Source of the DNA: Tolypeutes matacus
Lineage: Eukaryota; Chordata; Mammalia; Cingulata; Chlamyphoridae
Direction: 5' to 3'
DNA: 64,000 nucleotides
Assembly: GCA_026826555.1 (NCBI GenBank)
Contig: JAKSZT010054215.1
Span: 22,955,232 to 23,019,231 of the forward strand
The translations under genes were made by a program, and so were the position numbers. Below the pieces are notes generated by a model, which ran no database searches, was not told where the DNA came from, and saw only the letters and a program-made list of their open reading frames with translations. Positions 1 through 10,582 of the stretch are shown in pieces (position 1 is the stretch's first letter; each line of letters starts with the position of its first letter).

Positions 1-659
1 CTCTCAATTGGGAAAGAAACCTATCTGAGACAGAAGCACATAGTAGCTTTTGGTTGGACAATGCAAAAATGCTGACGACAACATGCCCTCTTTAGGTGGC
101 AACTAGTAGAAAAATTTTTGAGTTATTAGCCCTTTAAAAATAATTTTGAATCTTCATTGAATTGCACATTGGTGAAAAAAAATCCATGAAATTAAAGTAC
201 CCAATATTTGCATCACTTTGTATATAGCTGCATTTAGTACTATTTTATATTCTATTCTTTTCACTGACAAGATTTTGTATCCGTATTGGCTTATAGCGAC
301 ATGGTGCAGGACTCATATTCTTTTAGCAGAGACACAGTTTATAGGACTTTTTTAAAAAGGAATTTTATGACTCAAATTTGTGCAGTAACTGCTGACAGGA
401 CAAGGGGAAGTGGAAAAGTAGAAGTTGCCTATGCATTTAAGAGAATCCTATAAGTGCTTTAACAAATAGATAAGATGTTCTTGGAATGAGCTCATCCAAC
501 GTTTGAATAAAACTGCTGGGAAGGTGGTGCTTAAGCAGTTTCGGTCTTTGATGCAAATGGGGTTCACCTTTCCTTTGCTAACACTGTTCATTCCTCCTTT
601 CACTGCAGCCCAGGGTGTCTGAAAAGACTACGAGGAGCCCCAGTGCGAGGTGCTGGGCC
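1..659. other. Unassigned sequence
   Basis: No gene, RNA gene or clear repeat is recognised here. The sequence is AT-rich with stops in all frames and looks like ordinary single-copy mammalian intergenic or intronic DNA. Confidence 0.5.
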
Positions 660-842
660 TGGGCTGTGCCTGCAGTTTAGAATTGCCAGGGGAGCTTTCA
701 GAATCCCAGACTCCCAGGTTCTACCCCAGACCCACTGTATCAGAAGGTCTCTGGAGGAGGAGTGGGGGAGAAAGGGGGTGAGTGCTGGTATTCTTCAAAG
801 CGCCCCCCACTGACTGTAATGTGCGGCCAGGGCTGAGAACTA
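660..842 (+). mobile_element. MER5-type hAT (Charlie) DNA transposon fossil
   Basis: The stretch keeps the MER5A order: 'gaattgccaggggagctttc', a CCCAG/ACCCCAGACCC core, 'tatcagaaggtctctgg', and the terminal 'taatgtgcggccagggctga' followed by gaac. MER5 elements are short non-autonomous hAT elements without coding capacity. The left end is not clearly defined. Confidence 0.65.
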
Positions 843-1004
843 AGAGTCAAGAGACCACATTAACGGGTCCCTCATCTGGGTTCTCTGATTTCTATAATCT
901 GGTCGAAGTACAAGGCTCATCTTGATTTCCTAATGGCAAATCGGTCGATGTGTGCCGACTGCTAAAGTGAAAATGAAACAGATTAAAATGCGGATGGGTC
1001 AAGA

Positions 1005-1480
1005 TAGAAATATTTATTCATCCAACAAATGTTTATTAAGCATCTATTATATGCTCTGTTTTAGGTAATATGACTGGCTGAAAAATGAATAACACCTTGT
1101 TTCCCACTTTTTATTGGTATAAATAGGAAAGAGAAAAAAAAAAAAATAACTTTAAATGGGTAAAAATGATAAAGGCAAAAACCGTTTTGATTCACAGGAG
1201 GCATACCAGTGAAATGAAACCAGAGTTTAGTATGATTTCTGGCTGGGGGTAGTGGTGGAGGCTTTGTGTAGGAAAGGGCATTTGAACTGCTCTTGATTAT
1301 TGGGAAACACTTACATCCTGAGGAGTGGGGGACAGCTGGCAGAAGAGGTGGAAGAAGGGTATTAAAACTGGTGGAAACAATGTGAGAAAGAGCAGGGAGA
1401 GGGAAAATATGGGGCCTGTATGGAAAATGACAAATGTTTTAGTGTGGTTCAAACTCAGGTTGTATGGAGCAAAGGAGCAA
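1005..1480 (-). mobile_element. L2 LINE 3' fragment
   Basis: The plus strand reads like the reverse complement of an L2 3' end: 'ttattcatccaacaaatgtt' then tattaagcatctattatatgctctg. Further on come 'aggaaagggcatttgaactg' and an 'agaaagagcagggaga' block typical of L2. It is heavily diverged, so the right boundary is approximate. Short open frames inside have no coding support. Confidence 0.5.
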
Positions 1481-1623
1481 AGGATTGGTCTTGAATTTCA
1501 GTACCAGGAGGCAAGGGGGCCTACATTTTGTGTGAGTCATGTAAAAGGGGTACCATTACAGACATTTGCCCTTTGGAAAGTAGGTATGATGTAAAAATAC
1601 AAGACTGAAAAATGTCCTATCTT

Positions 1624-1804
1624 TTTATTTTTTTTAACTCATCTCCCCCCACCCCAGATGGCTCCCTTGTCTGTCTGCTCGTTGTGGCTGCTCATTATCT
1701 CTGCTTGTTGTCTCTGCTCATTGTCTGCTCATTGTGTCTGCTTGTCTTCTTTAGGAGGCACCAGGAACCGAACCCAGGACCTCCCATGTAGAAGGTGGGT
1801 GCCC
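1624..1804 (-). mobile_element. DAS-type SINE, 5' truncated
   Basis: Read on the minus strand this is a tRNA-derived SINE. The B-box part lies near 1754-1800 in reverse complement ('aggaggcaccaggaaccgaa'), followed by the family's 'ctgctcattgtctctgc'-like internal tail and an A-rich end (T-rich at 1624-1637 on the plus strand). The tRNA head is cut off near 1804. Near-identical flanks, AAAAATGTCCTATCTT at 1608-1623 and AAAAAGTCCTATCTT at 1805-1819, are its target-site duplication. Confidence 0.85.
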
Positions 1805-1819
1805 AAAAAGTCCTATCTT

Positions 1820-2500
1820 GATAGAAGACCGTAAAGAGACAGATGTCTAAGTCCATCCTTGTCTGTCCTAAAGTCTCCTAGAATTGTTCATCTTCCCAGG
1901 GTAGCCTCTGAGAAAGCTGGATAATGCTGTGTGCTTTCCCCCCTGCCATATTCAATAAGGGTTAAAGACTTAATTATTTTATTATGAGTCAAACAGCCCT
2001 AGTTTTCTGTTGCTCAAACACAAAGACATCATCTGTTTTGTGCAACACCTCAGCCATTGAATAGGGGAGGAGGACAAGTGAGTGTGAACAGTGGCCGGTA
2101 GGGGCTGGGGAATGCAGGGGGCAGACTTCAGGGAAAGTGCGCCCTTAAAATACAGAAGCCCGGAACTGGCCTGGGGCTGAAATGAGGTGAGGCACGGGAA
2201 AGTGCCCCAAGCTGTGTGAGGCGCTTGGTCAGTACAGAATACATGCTTAAAAACATTTAGAGAATCGTTTAAAAACTAATAAACTTCATGAACTTTGACT
2301 TGGGCTTTAAAAAAAATTTAAAACCCACTTCCCTTGTATCTCAAATATTATCATGAAATATTTCAAATATAAAGACAAGTAAAGATATATTAACTTTATG
2401 CATTATCAAAATCTAAGCATTAAGACATATAGGCTTCACATTGTTTTAAAAAAAGGAATAACGTTTAAATACAGGCCCATCTAAAAAACTATGCTGTTCA
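1820..2500. other. Unassigned sequence
   Basis: No coding signal is seen. The right half is AT-rich (2260-2500) and may hold an old unrecognised LINE fragment, but nothing specific can be supported. Confidence 0.4.
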
Positions 2501-2955
2501 TGGTTTTAAAGTTTGATGCAAACAGTGTTTTATTATACATAGTATTTGGCAACTTCCTTTTTTCCTTGACAATATGTCTTTGAGTTACCCATCTTCATTC
2601 TTGTAGTTATAGTTTATTCACTTTAATGGCTGGTTTAGTATATTGTGTTGTATGAATATAGTGCAACTTATTTTCACACTCCTATTGACAGACATTGGGG
2701 TTGTTTCCAAATTCTACTTTACAATGGATGCTGTAGTGAATATTTCTGTGTCTGGTTCCTAGGGTGGATGGGAAGAACCTCTGGTGTAAGTCTGGGACAG
2801 GAATTGTGGGTCACTGGGTCTGAGCATTCCCCACTTTATTTTATATGACTAAATTGCTCTGCAAAGTGGTTGTGCCCATTTTTACTCCCACCAGCCATCC
2901 GCAAGACCTCCCTGTTGCTTTTCACCAACATCCTTCACAGTGCGACTTCGCCTGC
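2501..2955 (-). mobile_element. Ancient L1 fragment, ORF2 3' region
   Basis: The plus strand reads as reverse-complement L1 ORF2 C-terminal sequence. Diagnostic blocks are 'cattggggttgtttccaaat', 'ctactttacaatggatgctg' and 'actcccaccagccatccgca'. Many substitutions and indels indicate an old mammalian L1 (L1M-type). No open frame survives. Confidence 0.65.
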
Positions 2956-2966
2956 TATAGTGTAGG

Positions 2967-3350
2967 AAGCAGTCTGGTTTAGTGGTTAAGATTTAGGCCC
3001 TGCATGGAGGATTTCTTGGGCGTGATAAAACTGTTTTTAAATTGGATTGTGATTGCATAACTCTTTAAATTTACTAAAATATCATTGAACTGAACACTTA
3101 AAGCGGGTAGATAGTATGGTATGTAAATTATATCCCTATAAAGCTGTTTTTAAAAAGGATTTAGACCCTAAAAGACAGCTTTGGGACAAATTCTGATTCT
3201 CTGCATCAGTTTCCCCATCTGTCAAGGAGGATATTTTACTATCTATAATATCCTCTTTACCTATAATATCCTCTTGTGAAAGAGTAAACAGTGCCTTAGC
3301 TTTGTGCCTGACATGGGAAGAGCTCAATGACAGTCTGTATTATTGCTTTC
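2967..3350 (+). mobile_element. MIR SINE split by a nested L1 3' end
   Basis: Left part (2967-3001) has the MIR block 'gtctggtttagtggttaaga'. Right part (3155-3350) has the 'gcatcagtttccccatctgt' core and a tail resembling 'agctcaatgacagt..tatt'. The two parts are separated by an inserted L1 3' fragment at 3002-3154. A local duplication of about 18 bp ('ctataatatcctctt' twice, 3243-3276) lies inside the right part. Confidence 0.7.
3002..3154 (+). mobile_element. L1M-type 3' end nested in MIR
   Basis: The segment has the L1M 3' terminal pattern 'attggattgtgattgcataa' ... 'atggtatgtaaattatatcc' ... 'ataaagctgttttt' and an A-rich end. It is flanked by AAGATTTAGGCCCT (2988-3001) and AAGGATTTAGACCCT (3155-3169), a diverged target-site duplication derived from the host MIR. 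Confidence 0.65.
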
Positions 3351-3570
3351 CAGCACCCAGCACCCAAGGCACTGACTCTGGTATTCCACCTACACCTCTC
3401 CCCCTACTGCCTGCTCCTGCTCACGCTTCCTCAGCTTCCTCCATGTTCTGGCTCATTTTCTTTCTTCCTACACCAGATAAAACCTGTTCTCAAACAGCTC
3501 TCCCATTGAAAAGGCTAGACACATTGATACAAGCAAAGTTAATGATTGATAATGGTTATTAGCATTTCTT

Positions 3571-4540
3571 TTCATTTTTTTTATTAGAGCAGTCATAGGT
3601 TTACAGAAAAATCATGTAGACTATACAGAATTCCTGTATACCACCCCTTTCACACACACAGATTTCCCAATTATTAGCATTTTGCTTTAGCGTGCCACCT
3701 TTTGTTAATAGTCGATGAGACAATATTGTTAAAATTATACTATTAACTGTAGCCCATAGTTTATATTAGTGTTCATTCTCTGTGTTGTACAGTTCTATTT
3801 TTTTTTTTAATTTTATTTTTATTCTGGTAATTTCATTTTTAAATTTTTAAAATTTTAACTTTCCCCATTTTATCCTTTCGGATATACAGTTCAGTGGTGT
3901 TAACCGCATTCACAGTGTTTCGGGGCCCTCACCACCACCCATTACCGACATTTCTCATCACCCCAAACAGGAGCTTTGTGCCAGCTGAGCATTAACTCCC
4001 CATTCCCTAACCCTGCCCTCATCCCTGTTAACCGGTATTCTAGTTTCTCACTCTATGAATTTTCTTATTCTACTTATTTCATATCAGTGAGATCATATAA
4101 TATTTGTCCTTTTGTGTCTGGCTTAGTTCACACAACATGATGTCTTCAAGGTTCGTGCATATTGTTGCATGAATCAGAACTTCATGGCTGAAAACTATTC
4201 CATTGTATATATATACCACATATTGTTTATCCATTCTTTGGTGAATGGATACTTGGTTTGCTTCCATCATTTGGCAGTTGTGACTAATGCCGCTGTGGAC
4301 ACTGGTGTGCAAATATATGTTTGAGTCCCTGCTTTCAATTCCTTTGGGTATATACCTAGTAGTTGGGCTACTGGATAACATGGTAATTCTATACTTAACT
4401 TTCTGAAGAACTGCCAAACTGTTTTCAACTGTGGCTGCACCATTTACATTGCCACCAAAAATGTATAAGTGGTCCTATTTCTCCACATCTTCTCCAACCT
4501 CCAACATTTGTTCTTTTACTTTTTTAAAAAAAAAATAGAA
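3571..4540 (-). mobile_element. Older L1, left (3') part
   Basis: Reverse-complement L1: a 3' UTR at about 3571-4075, then the end of ORF2 (around 4079-4500). The minus strand at 4079-4417 encodes a decayed ORF2 C-terminus ending in the L1-like stretch NLEDIMLCELSQTQKDKY. The element is interrupted at 4540 by the younger plus-strand L1 and continues from 10583. It is truncated at the 5' end near 11880. Confidence 0.85.
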
Positions 4541-5622
4541 GACACGGAAATCTCTTCTCCAGAAAATAAGCTAGAGGATAAGCTGAAACAGCCCCGAAAT
4601 AGATCTTCTAGGGTTTAGGACAGCAGGGGAAGGCTGCACATCACCCAGAGGAGAGAGGGACAGAAGAGGGAAATCGCGACAACGGAACCGTTAGTTGGAA
4701 AGTAGCAGCTTCTGCTGCTGCCGGCACCCTCCCCCACACTCTTCAGAATTCTCGGGACTCTGGGCCTGCGACCACAGACAAAGGGGGCTCCAGGGATCTA
4801 CCACTTCTAGAAAGGGGAGAGAGAGGGACACAGCCTTAGGCTGACTCAGGTTCGGACCTGTAAATTTGGGCTGTGGAGCCCCACGGACCCTTCCACACAG
4901 TGGTTTGCCCTGGGAGCCTAGGAAGGACTGGAGAAATCCCACCCTCGCAACCTCCCTCTCTTCTAGCCTGCACTAATTGTTGAGGACTCCACGGGAGAGG
5001 GGAGAGAGAGCCTGGGGCTGACCCTGCTTTGGACTCCCAGGTTTGGTCTGCCCTGTCCTGAGAGCCCTTCCAGGCTGGGTGGGGCTGAGCCATTGTTTGC
5101 CTTGGAGCTTGCAAGGGGCTAAAGATATACAAACCTCCCAATCTCCTCCTCTACTAACAGGGACTGATTGTTGAGGATTCAGAGGGGAGTGGAAATATTT
5201 CCTAGCTGGGAAAAGGGGGGTGTTACGAGAGAAGTCTGGAGAACTGTTTCAGAAAGTTTGAATCATCACAGGGCTCTTAGCCCCCAGACAGGAAGCTCTA
5301 TCACATTGATCTGGTCTGTGTCACAACAAATACGCTCAGACCTGGCATTGAACTGAGAGCTGCCAACAAGCGCCATCTCCTGGCAGACCAAGGAAGTGCA
5401 CATAAGAAAATTAATAAGTAAGAAAGGCTTTTCCTGGCCTCTATAGCCTCTCTGCCCAAGGCCTCTACAAGCAATTACTGGGTCCAGTGCCCAGTTTTGA
5501 ACAACCAGCAGAACAATCCTAACAATCAAGGTTGAGCCAAAAATCAAAGAGCTGTGGTAACTCACAGCCTCCTGCCAATAAAACCCCATAAAAGAGAAAG
5601 TGATAAAATACAAACTAACCAG
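4541..5622 (+). promoter_or_regulatory. L1 5' UTR with degenerate tandem units
   Basis: GC-richer than its surroundings and still holding several CpGs, as expected for an L1 internal promoter. It contains repeated blocks. 'ggggagagagag' plus a 'ggctgac..tgc/cag' block occurs near 4814 and 4998. A 'tggtttgccctgggagc' / 'ttgtttgccttggagc' block occurs near 4901 and 5094. 'aattgttgaggactcc' / 'gattgttgaggattca' occurs near 4975 and 5166. Spacing is about 185-195 bp, with a further partial unit upstream. Promoter function is inferred from position only. Confidence 0.75.
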
Positions 5623-6607
5623 ATGCCTAAGCACCAGCAAAAAATTACGAGCCATACTAAGAAAATAGAAGACATGGCCCAAGAAAAGGAATAGAGCAAA
5701 GTCCCAGAAGAGATGCAGAATTTGAGAGAACTAATCAGTGAGATGAGCACAAATTTCCAAAATCAAATTAATGAGATGAAAGAGAATATAGTTAAAGAGA
5801 TCAATGACATCAAGAAGTCATTGAGCAAACACAAAGAAGAATTTGAAATCATGAACAGAAAAGTAACGGAGTTTATGGGAATGAAAGACACAATAGGTGA
5901 AGTCAAAAATATATTTGAGGCATACAACAGCAGACTCGAAATGATAGAAGAAAGAATAAGTGATACCAAAGACAGAGCAGCTAAAATTAAAGAGAGAAAA
6001 GAACAGAGAGAAAAGAATGGAAAAAATTGAGCAGGGGCTCAGACACTTGAATGACAACACAAAACGCAAGAACATACGTGTCATTGGAGTTCCAGAAGGG
6101 GAAGAGAAAGGAAAAGGGGCAGAAAGAGTATCTGAGGAAATAATAGCTGAAAATTTCCCAACTCTCACGAAAGAAATGAATTTACATGTCCAAAAAGCAC
6201 ACTGTACCCCAATGAGAATAAATCCAAATAGACCTACGCCAAGACACATATTATTCAGAATGTCAAAATGTAAAAGATAAAGAGAAGATTCTCAGAGCGG
6301 CAAGAGAGAAGCAAATGATCATGTACAAAGGACGTCCAGTAAGACTTAGTGCAGATTTCTCTTCAGAAACCATGGAGGCGAGAAGACAGTGGTATGAAAC
6401 AATTAGGAAACTGAAAGAGAAAAACTGCCAGCTGAGAATTCTTTATCCAGCAAAACTGTCCTTCAAATATGAAGGTGGATATAAAGTATCCACAAACAGA
6501 AACTAAGAGAGTTTGCAAAAAAGAATCCACCTTTGCAGGAAATATTAAAGGAAGCCTTAGAACCTGAAAGAAAAAGACAAGAGAGAGAGGCTTGGAGGAG
6601 AGTATAG
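5623..6607 (+). pseudogene. L1 ORF1 (RNA-binding chaperone), disrupted
   Basis: L1 ORF1p normally forms trimers that coat L1 RNA. The start chosen is ATG 5623 (MPKHQQK...), in frame with the long Lys/Glu/Ile-rich coiled-coil part at 5713-5990. An in-frame TAG at 5692-5694 interrupts it. The reading frame then shifts near 6000, near 6250 and near 6490. The RRM-like part begins at the motif NIRVIGVPEGEE (about 6072-6107). The C-terminal domain is marked by GRPVRLSADFSSETMEARRQW (about 6333-6395) and YPAKLSFKYEGG. The last frame ends with EAWRRV and stop TAG 6605-6607. Family assignment is firm and the gene is non-functional. Confidence 0.88.
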
Positions 6608-6688
6608 AAGAAAGAAAAGCAGAAAGGATAGCCAAAAGAGTAAAAAGAGAGACAAAAATAAGATGACATATGAAAACCAAAGAATACA

Positions 6689-9600
6689 ATGGAGGAAATA
6701 AATAGTGCATTTTCAGTAATATCATTGAATGTGAATGGATTAAATTCCTCAATCAAAAGATACAGGCTGACAGAATGGATAAAAAAACATGAGTCATCCA
6801 TATGCTGCTTATAAGAAACTCACCTCAGATCCAAGGATACAAACCGGCTGAAAGTAAAAGGTTGGAAAAAGATACTCCACGCGAATAGTAAACAGAAAAA
6901 AGCTGGGGTAGCTATACTAATATCAGACAAAACAGACTTCAAATGCAAAAAAGTTATAAGAGATGTGGAAGGCCATTATATATTAATAAAAGGGATGACC
7001 CTCCAGGAAGATATAATAGTCATAAATATCTACACACTTAACCAGGGTGCCCCAAAATATATGAGACAAACTCTGGCAAAACTGAAGGGAGAAATAGACA
7101 TTTCTACAATAATCGTTGGAGTCTTCAACACCCCTCTCACATCATTAGATAGAACAACTAGACAGAAGATCAACAAGGAAACAGAGAACTTGAACAATAT
7201 GATAAACAAGTTAGACCTAACAGACATATACAGAATACTGCATCCAAACTCAGTGGGTTATATATTCTTCTCAAGTGCCCATGGATCTTTCTCCAGGATA
7301 GAACACATGTTAGGTCACAATACAGCTCTCAATAAATATAAAAAGACTGAAATTATACAAAGCACCTTCTCAGATCATAATGGAATGAAACTAGAAATCA
7401 ATAACAGACAGGAAAAAAGTAAATTTGCAAATGTGTGGAGACTGAACAACACACTCCTAAATATTCAGTGGGTCAAAGAAGAAATTGCAAGTGAAATCAA
7501 TAAATATATTGAGACAAATGAAAATGAGAACACAACGTATCAAAACTTATGGGATACAACGAAGGCAGTTTTGAGAGGGAAATTTATAGCTCTAAATGCC
7601 TATATTAAGAAACAAGAAAGAGCTAAACTCAAAGACTTAACTGAACAACTTGAGAAACTAGAAAAAGAACAGCAAACCAATCCCAAAGCAAGCAGAAGGA
7701 AAGAAATAATAAAGATTAGAGCAGAAATAAATGAAAATGAGAACAGAAAAACAATAGAGAAAATCAACAAAACAAAAAGCTGGTTCTTTGAGAAGATCAA
7801 TAAAATTGACAAACCCCTCGCTAGAGTAACAAAGAAAAGAAGAGAGAAGATGCAAATAAATACAATCAGAAATGAAAGAGGGGGAATTACAAATGACCTC
7901 ACAGAAATAAAAAGAATCATAAGAGGATATTATGAGAAACTATATGCCAACAAACTAGACAACCTGGATGAAATGGACAAATTTCTAAAAACTCATAACC
8001 AACCTACACTGACACAACAAGAAATACAAGAACTTAACAAACCAATCACAATTAAGGAGATTGAATCCATCATCAAAAATCTCCCAGCAAAGAAAAGTCC
8101 AGGACCAGATGGCTTCACAGGTGAATTCTACCAAGCTTTTCTAAAAGAATTAACACCAATCCTGTTTAAATTCTTCCAAAAAATTGAAGAGGAGGGAAAA
8201 TTACCCAACACATTTTATGAAGCCAGCATCACCCTAATACCAAAGCCAGATAAAGATTCCACAAGAAAAGAAAATTACAGACCAATCTCTCTAAGGAACA
8301 CAGATGCAAAAATTCTCAACAAAATACTTGCAAATTGAATCCAACAGCATATCAAAAGACTTATACATCATGACCAAGTGGGATTTATTCCTGGTATGCA
8401 AGGCTGGTTCAACATAAGAAAATCAATCAATGTAATACACCACATTAACAAATTGAAGGAAAAAAACCAAATGATCATCTCAATAGATGCAGAAAAGGCA
8501 TTCGACAAAATCCAACATCCTGTTTTGATAAAAATACTTCAAAAGACAGGAATAAAAGGAAAATTCCTCAATATGATAAAAGGCATATATGAAAAACCCA
8601 CAGCCAACATCATACTTAATGGGGAAATGTTGAAAGCTTTCCCCCTAAGATCAGGAACAAGACAAGGATGCCCACTGTCACCATTGTTATTCAACATTGT
8701 ACTAGAAGTTCTAGCTAGGGCAATTAGACAAGACAAAAAAATTAAAGGCGTCCAATTAGGAAAAGAGGAAGTAAAACTCTCACTGTTTGCGGATGACATG
8801 ATCCTGTATTTAGAAAATCCTAAAGTATCCACAACAAAGCTACTTGAACTAATAAATGAGTTCAGCAAAGTGGCAGGATACAAGATCAACACGCAAAAAT
8901 CAGTAATGTTTTTGTACACTAGTACGGAACAATCTGAGGAGGAAATCAGGAGGAAAATTCCATTTTCAATAGCAACAAAAAGACTCAAATACCTAGGACT
9001 TAATTTAACCAAAGAAGTACAGGACCTATATGCAGAAAACTACAAAACTATGCTAAAAGAAATTAAAAAAGACCTAAACAAATGGAAAGACATTCCGTGT
9101 TCATGGATTGGAAGAATAAATATCTTGAAGATGTCAATCTTGCCCAAACTGATTTATAGATTCAATGCAATACCAATCAAAATCCCAACAGCTTACTTTA
9201 CAGAATTAGAGAAGGCAATTACCAAATTCATCTGGAAGGGTAAGTGCACCCGAATAGCCAAAAGTATTCTAAAAAAGAAGAGCAATGTGGGAGGAATTTC
9301 ACTGCCTGACCTTGAAACATATTACAAAGCTACAGTGGTGAAAACAGCATGGTACTGGCATAAAGATAGACATATCGATCAGTGGAATAGAATTGAGAAT
9401 CCAGAAATAAACCCTCACCTATACAGTCAACTGGTTTTTGACAAACCTACCAAGCCCATGCTGATGGGAAAAAAACAGTCTCTTAAACAAATGGTGTTGG
9501 GAGAACTGGATATCTATAACCAAAAGAATGAAAGAGGACCCCTATCTCACCCCCTATACAAGAATCAACTCAAAACGGATCAAAGATCTAAATATAAAAG

Positions 9601-10511
9601 CCAGGACCATAAAACTACTAGAAGAAAATGTAGGGAAATATCTTCAAGAACTTGTAGTAGGTGGTGGTTTCTTGGACCTTACACCCAAAGCACGTGCAAC
9701 AAAAGAAAAAGTAGATAAATGGGGCCTCCTCAAAATTAAACACTTTTGCACCTCACAGGACTTTGTCAGAAGGGTGAAAAGGCAGCCAACTCAATGAGAA
9801 AAAAATATTTGGAAATCACATATCTGATAAGGGTTTAATATCCAGGATATATAAAGAGATGTTACAACTCAACAATAAAAAGACAAATGACCCAATTAAA
9901 AAATGGGCCAAAGATTTGAATAGACATTTCTCCAAAGAAGAAATACAAATGGCAAAAAAAACCACATGAAGAAATGCTCAATATCACTCATGATTAGGGA
10001 AATGCAAATCAAAACTACAATGAGATATCATTTCACACCTATCAGAATGGCCACTATTAAAAAGACAGAGAACTACAAGTGTTGGAGAGGATGTGGAGAG
10101 ATAGGAACACTTCTTTACTGTTGGTGGGAATGCAGGATGGTACAACCACTATGGAGGACTGTTTGGCCGTTCCTAAAGAAGTTGAATATAGACTGGCCAT
10201 GTGACCCTGCAATACCACTACTGGGTATATATCCAGAAGAACTGAGAGCAGTGACACGAACAGACATCTGCACACTGATGTTCATAGCCACATTATTCAC
10301 CATTGCCAAAAGTTGGAAACAACCCAGGTGTCCATCAACAGATGAATAGATAAACAAACTGTGGTCTATTCACACGATGGAATATTATGCAGCTGTAAGA
10401 AGAAATGAAGTCATAAAGCATATGGCAACATGAATGAACCTGGAGGACATTATGTTGAGTGAAGCAAGCCAGACACAAAAGGACAAATACTGTATGAATG
10501 CGTTACTATGA
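6689..10511 (+). pseudogene. L1 ORF2 (endonuclease-reverse transcriptase), disrupted
   Basis: ORF2p nicks target DNA and reverse-transcribes L1 RNA. From ATG 6689 the frame stays aligned to human L1 numbering: N14 (6728), E43, N147, H230 (7376) and the RT site FADD at codons 700-703 (8786-8797) all fall at their known positions. Lesions: TAA at codon 42 (6812), TGA at codon 550 (8336, probably CGA decay), frame changes at an A7 run (9469-9475), at 9795-9805 and at an A8 run (9954-9961), and Trp-to-stop changes at 10347 and 10431. Endonuclease residue 145 is Val and 205 is Glu instead of Asp. RT motifs SIDAEKAFD and [14 protein letters not shown] are intact. In the C-terminal Cys motif ([18 protein letters not shown]) the expected His is Tyr. 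The last frame ends at TGA 10509-10511. Confidence 0.95.
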
Positions 10512-10568
10512 ACCAAATATATTGTGTAATATATTGTTTGATTAAAAAAAAAATTATATGTATCCATT
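10512..10568 (+). other. Very short 3' UTR and A-tail of the younger L1
   Basis: Only about 57 nt separate the ORF2 stop from the target-site duplication. The segment has ATTAAA-type tracts (near 10543 and 10566) and two A-runs, with no long 3' UTR as in the other L1 copies in this window. Confidence 0.7.
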
Positions 10569-10582
10569 AAAAAAAAATAGAA

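Larger units (their letters stand above)
4541..10568 (+). mobile_element. Younger full-length L1 retrotransposon (decayed)
   Basis: A complete L1 layout in about 6.0 kb: 5' UTR (4541-5622), ORF1 (5623-6607), an 81-bp spacer, ORF2 (6689-10511), and a very short 3' end with two A-tracts. It lies in the opposite orientation inside an older L1. A 14-bp target-site duplication, AAAAAAAAATAGAA, is seen at 4527-4540 and 10569-10582. Both ORFs carry stops and frameshifts, so the copy cannot move by itself. Long ORF2 blocks remain open (6965-8338, 8378-9718), so it is clearly younger than the other L1 pieces here. Confidence 0.93.

Noticed and set aside
4691..5356. Open frames on both strands in the L1 5' UTR, including a possible antisense ORF0
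   Set aside because: GC-rich sequence gives chance open frames. Primate ORF0 is lineage-specific and nothing matches it. No support for translation.
5266..9012. Many 60-157-codon minus-strand frames across the younger L1
   Set aside because: They are antisense shadows of ORF1 and ORF2, caused by A-rich coding sequence.
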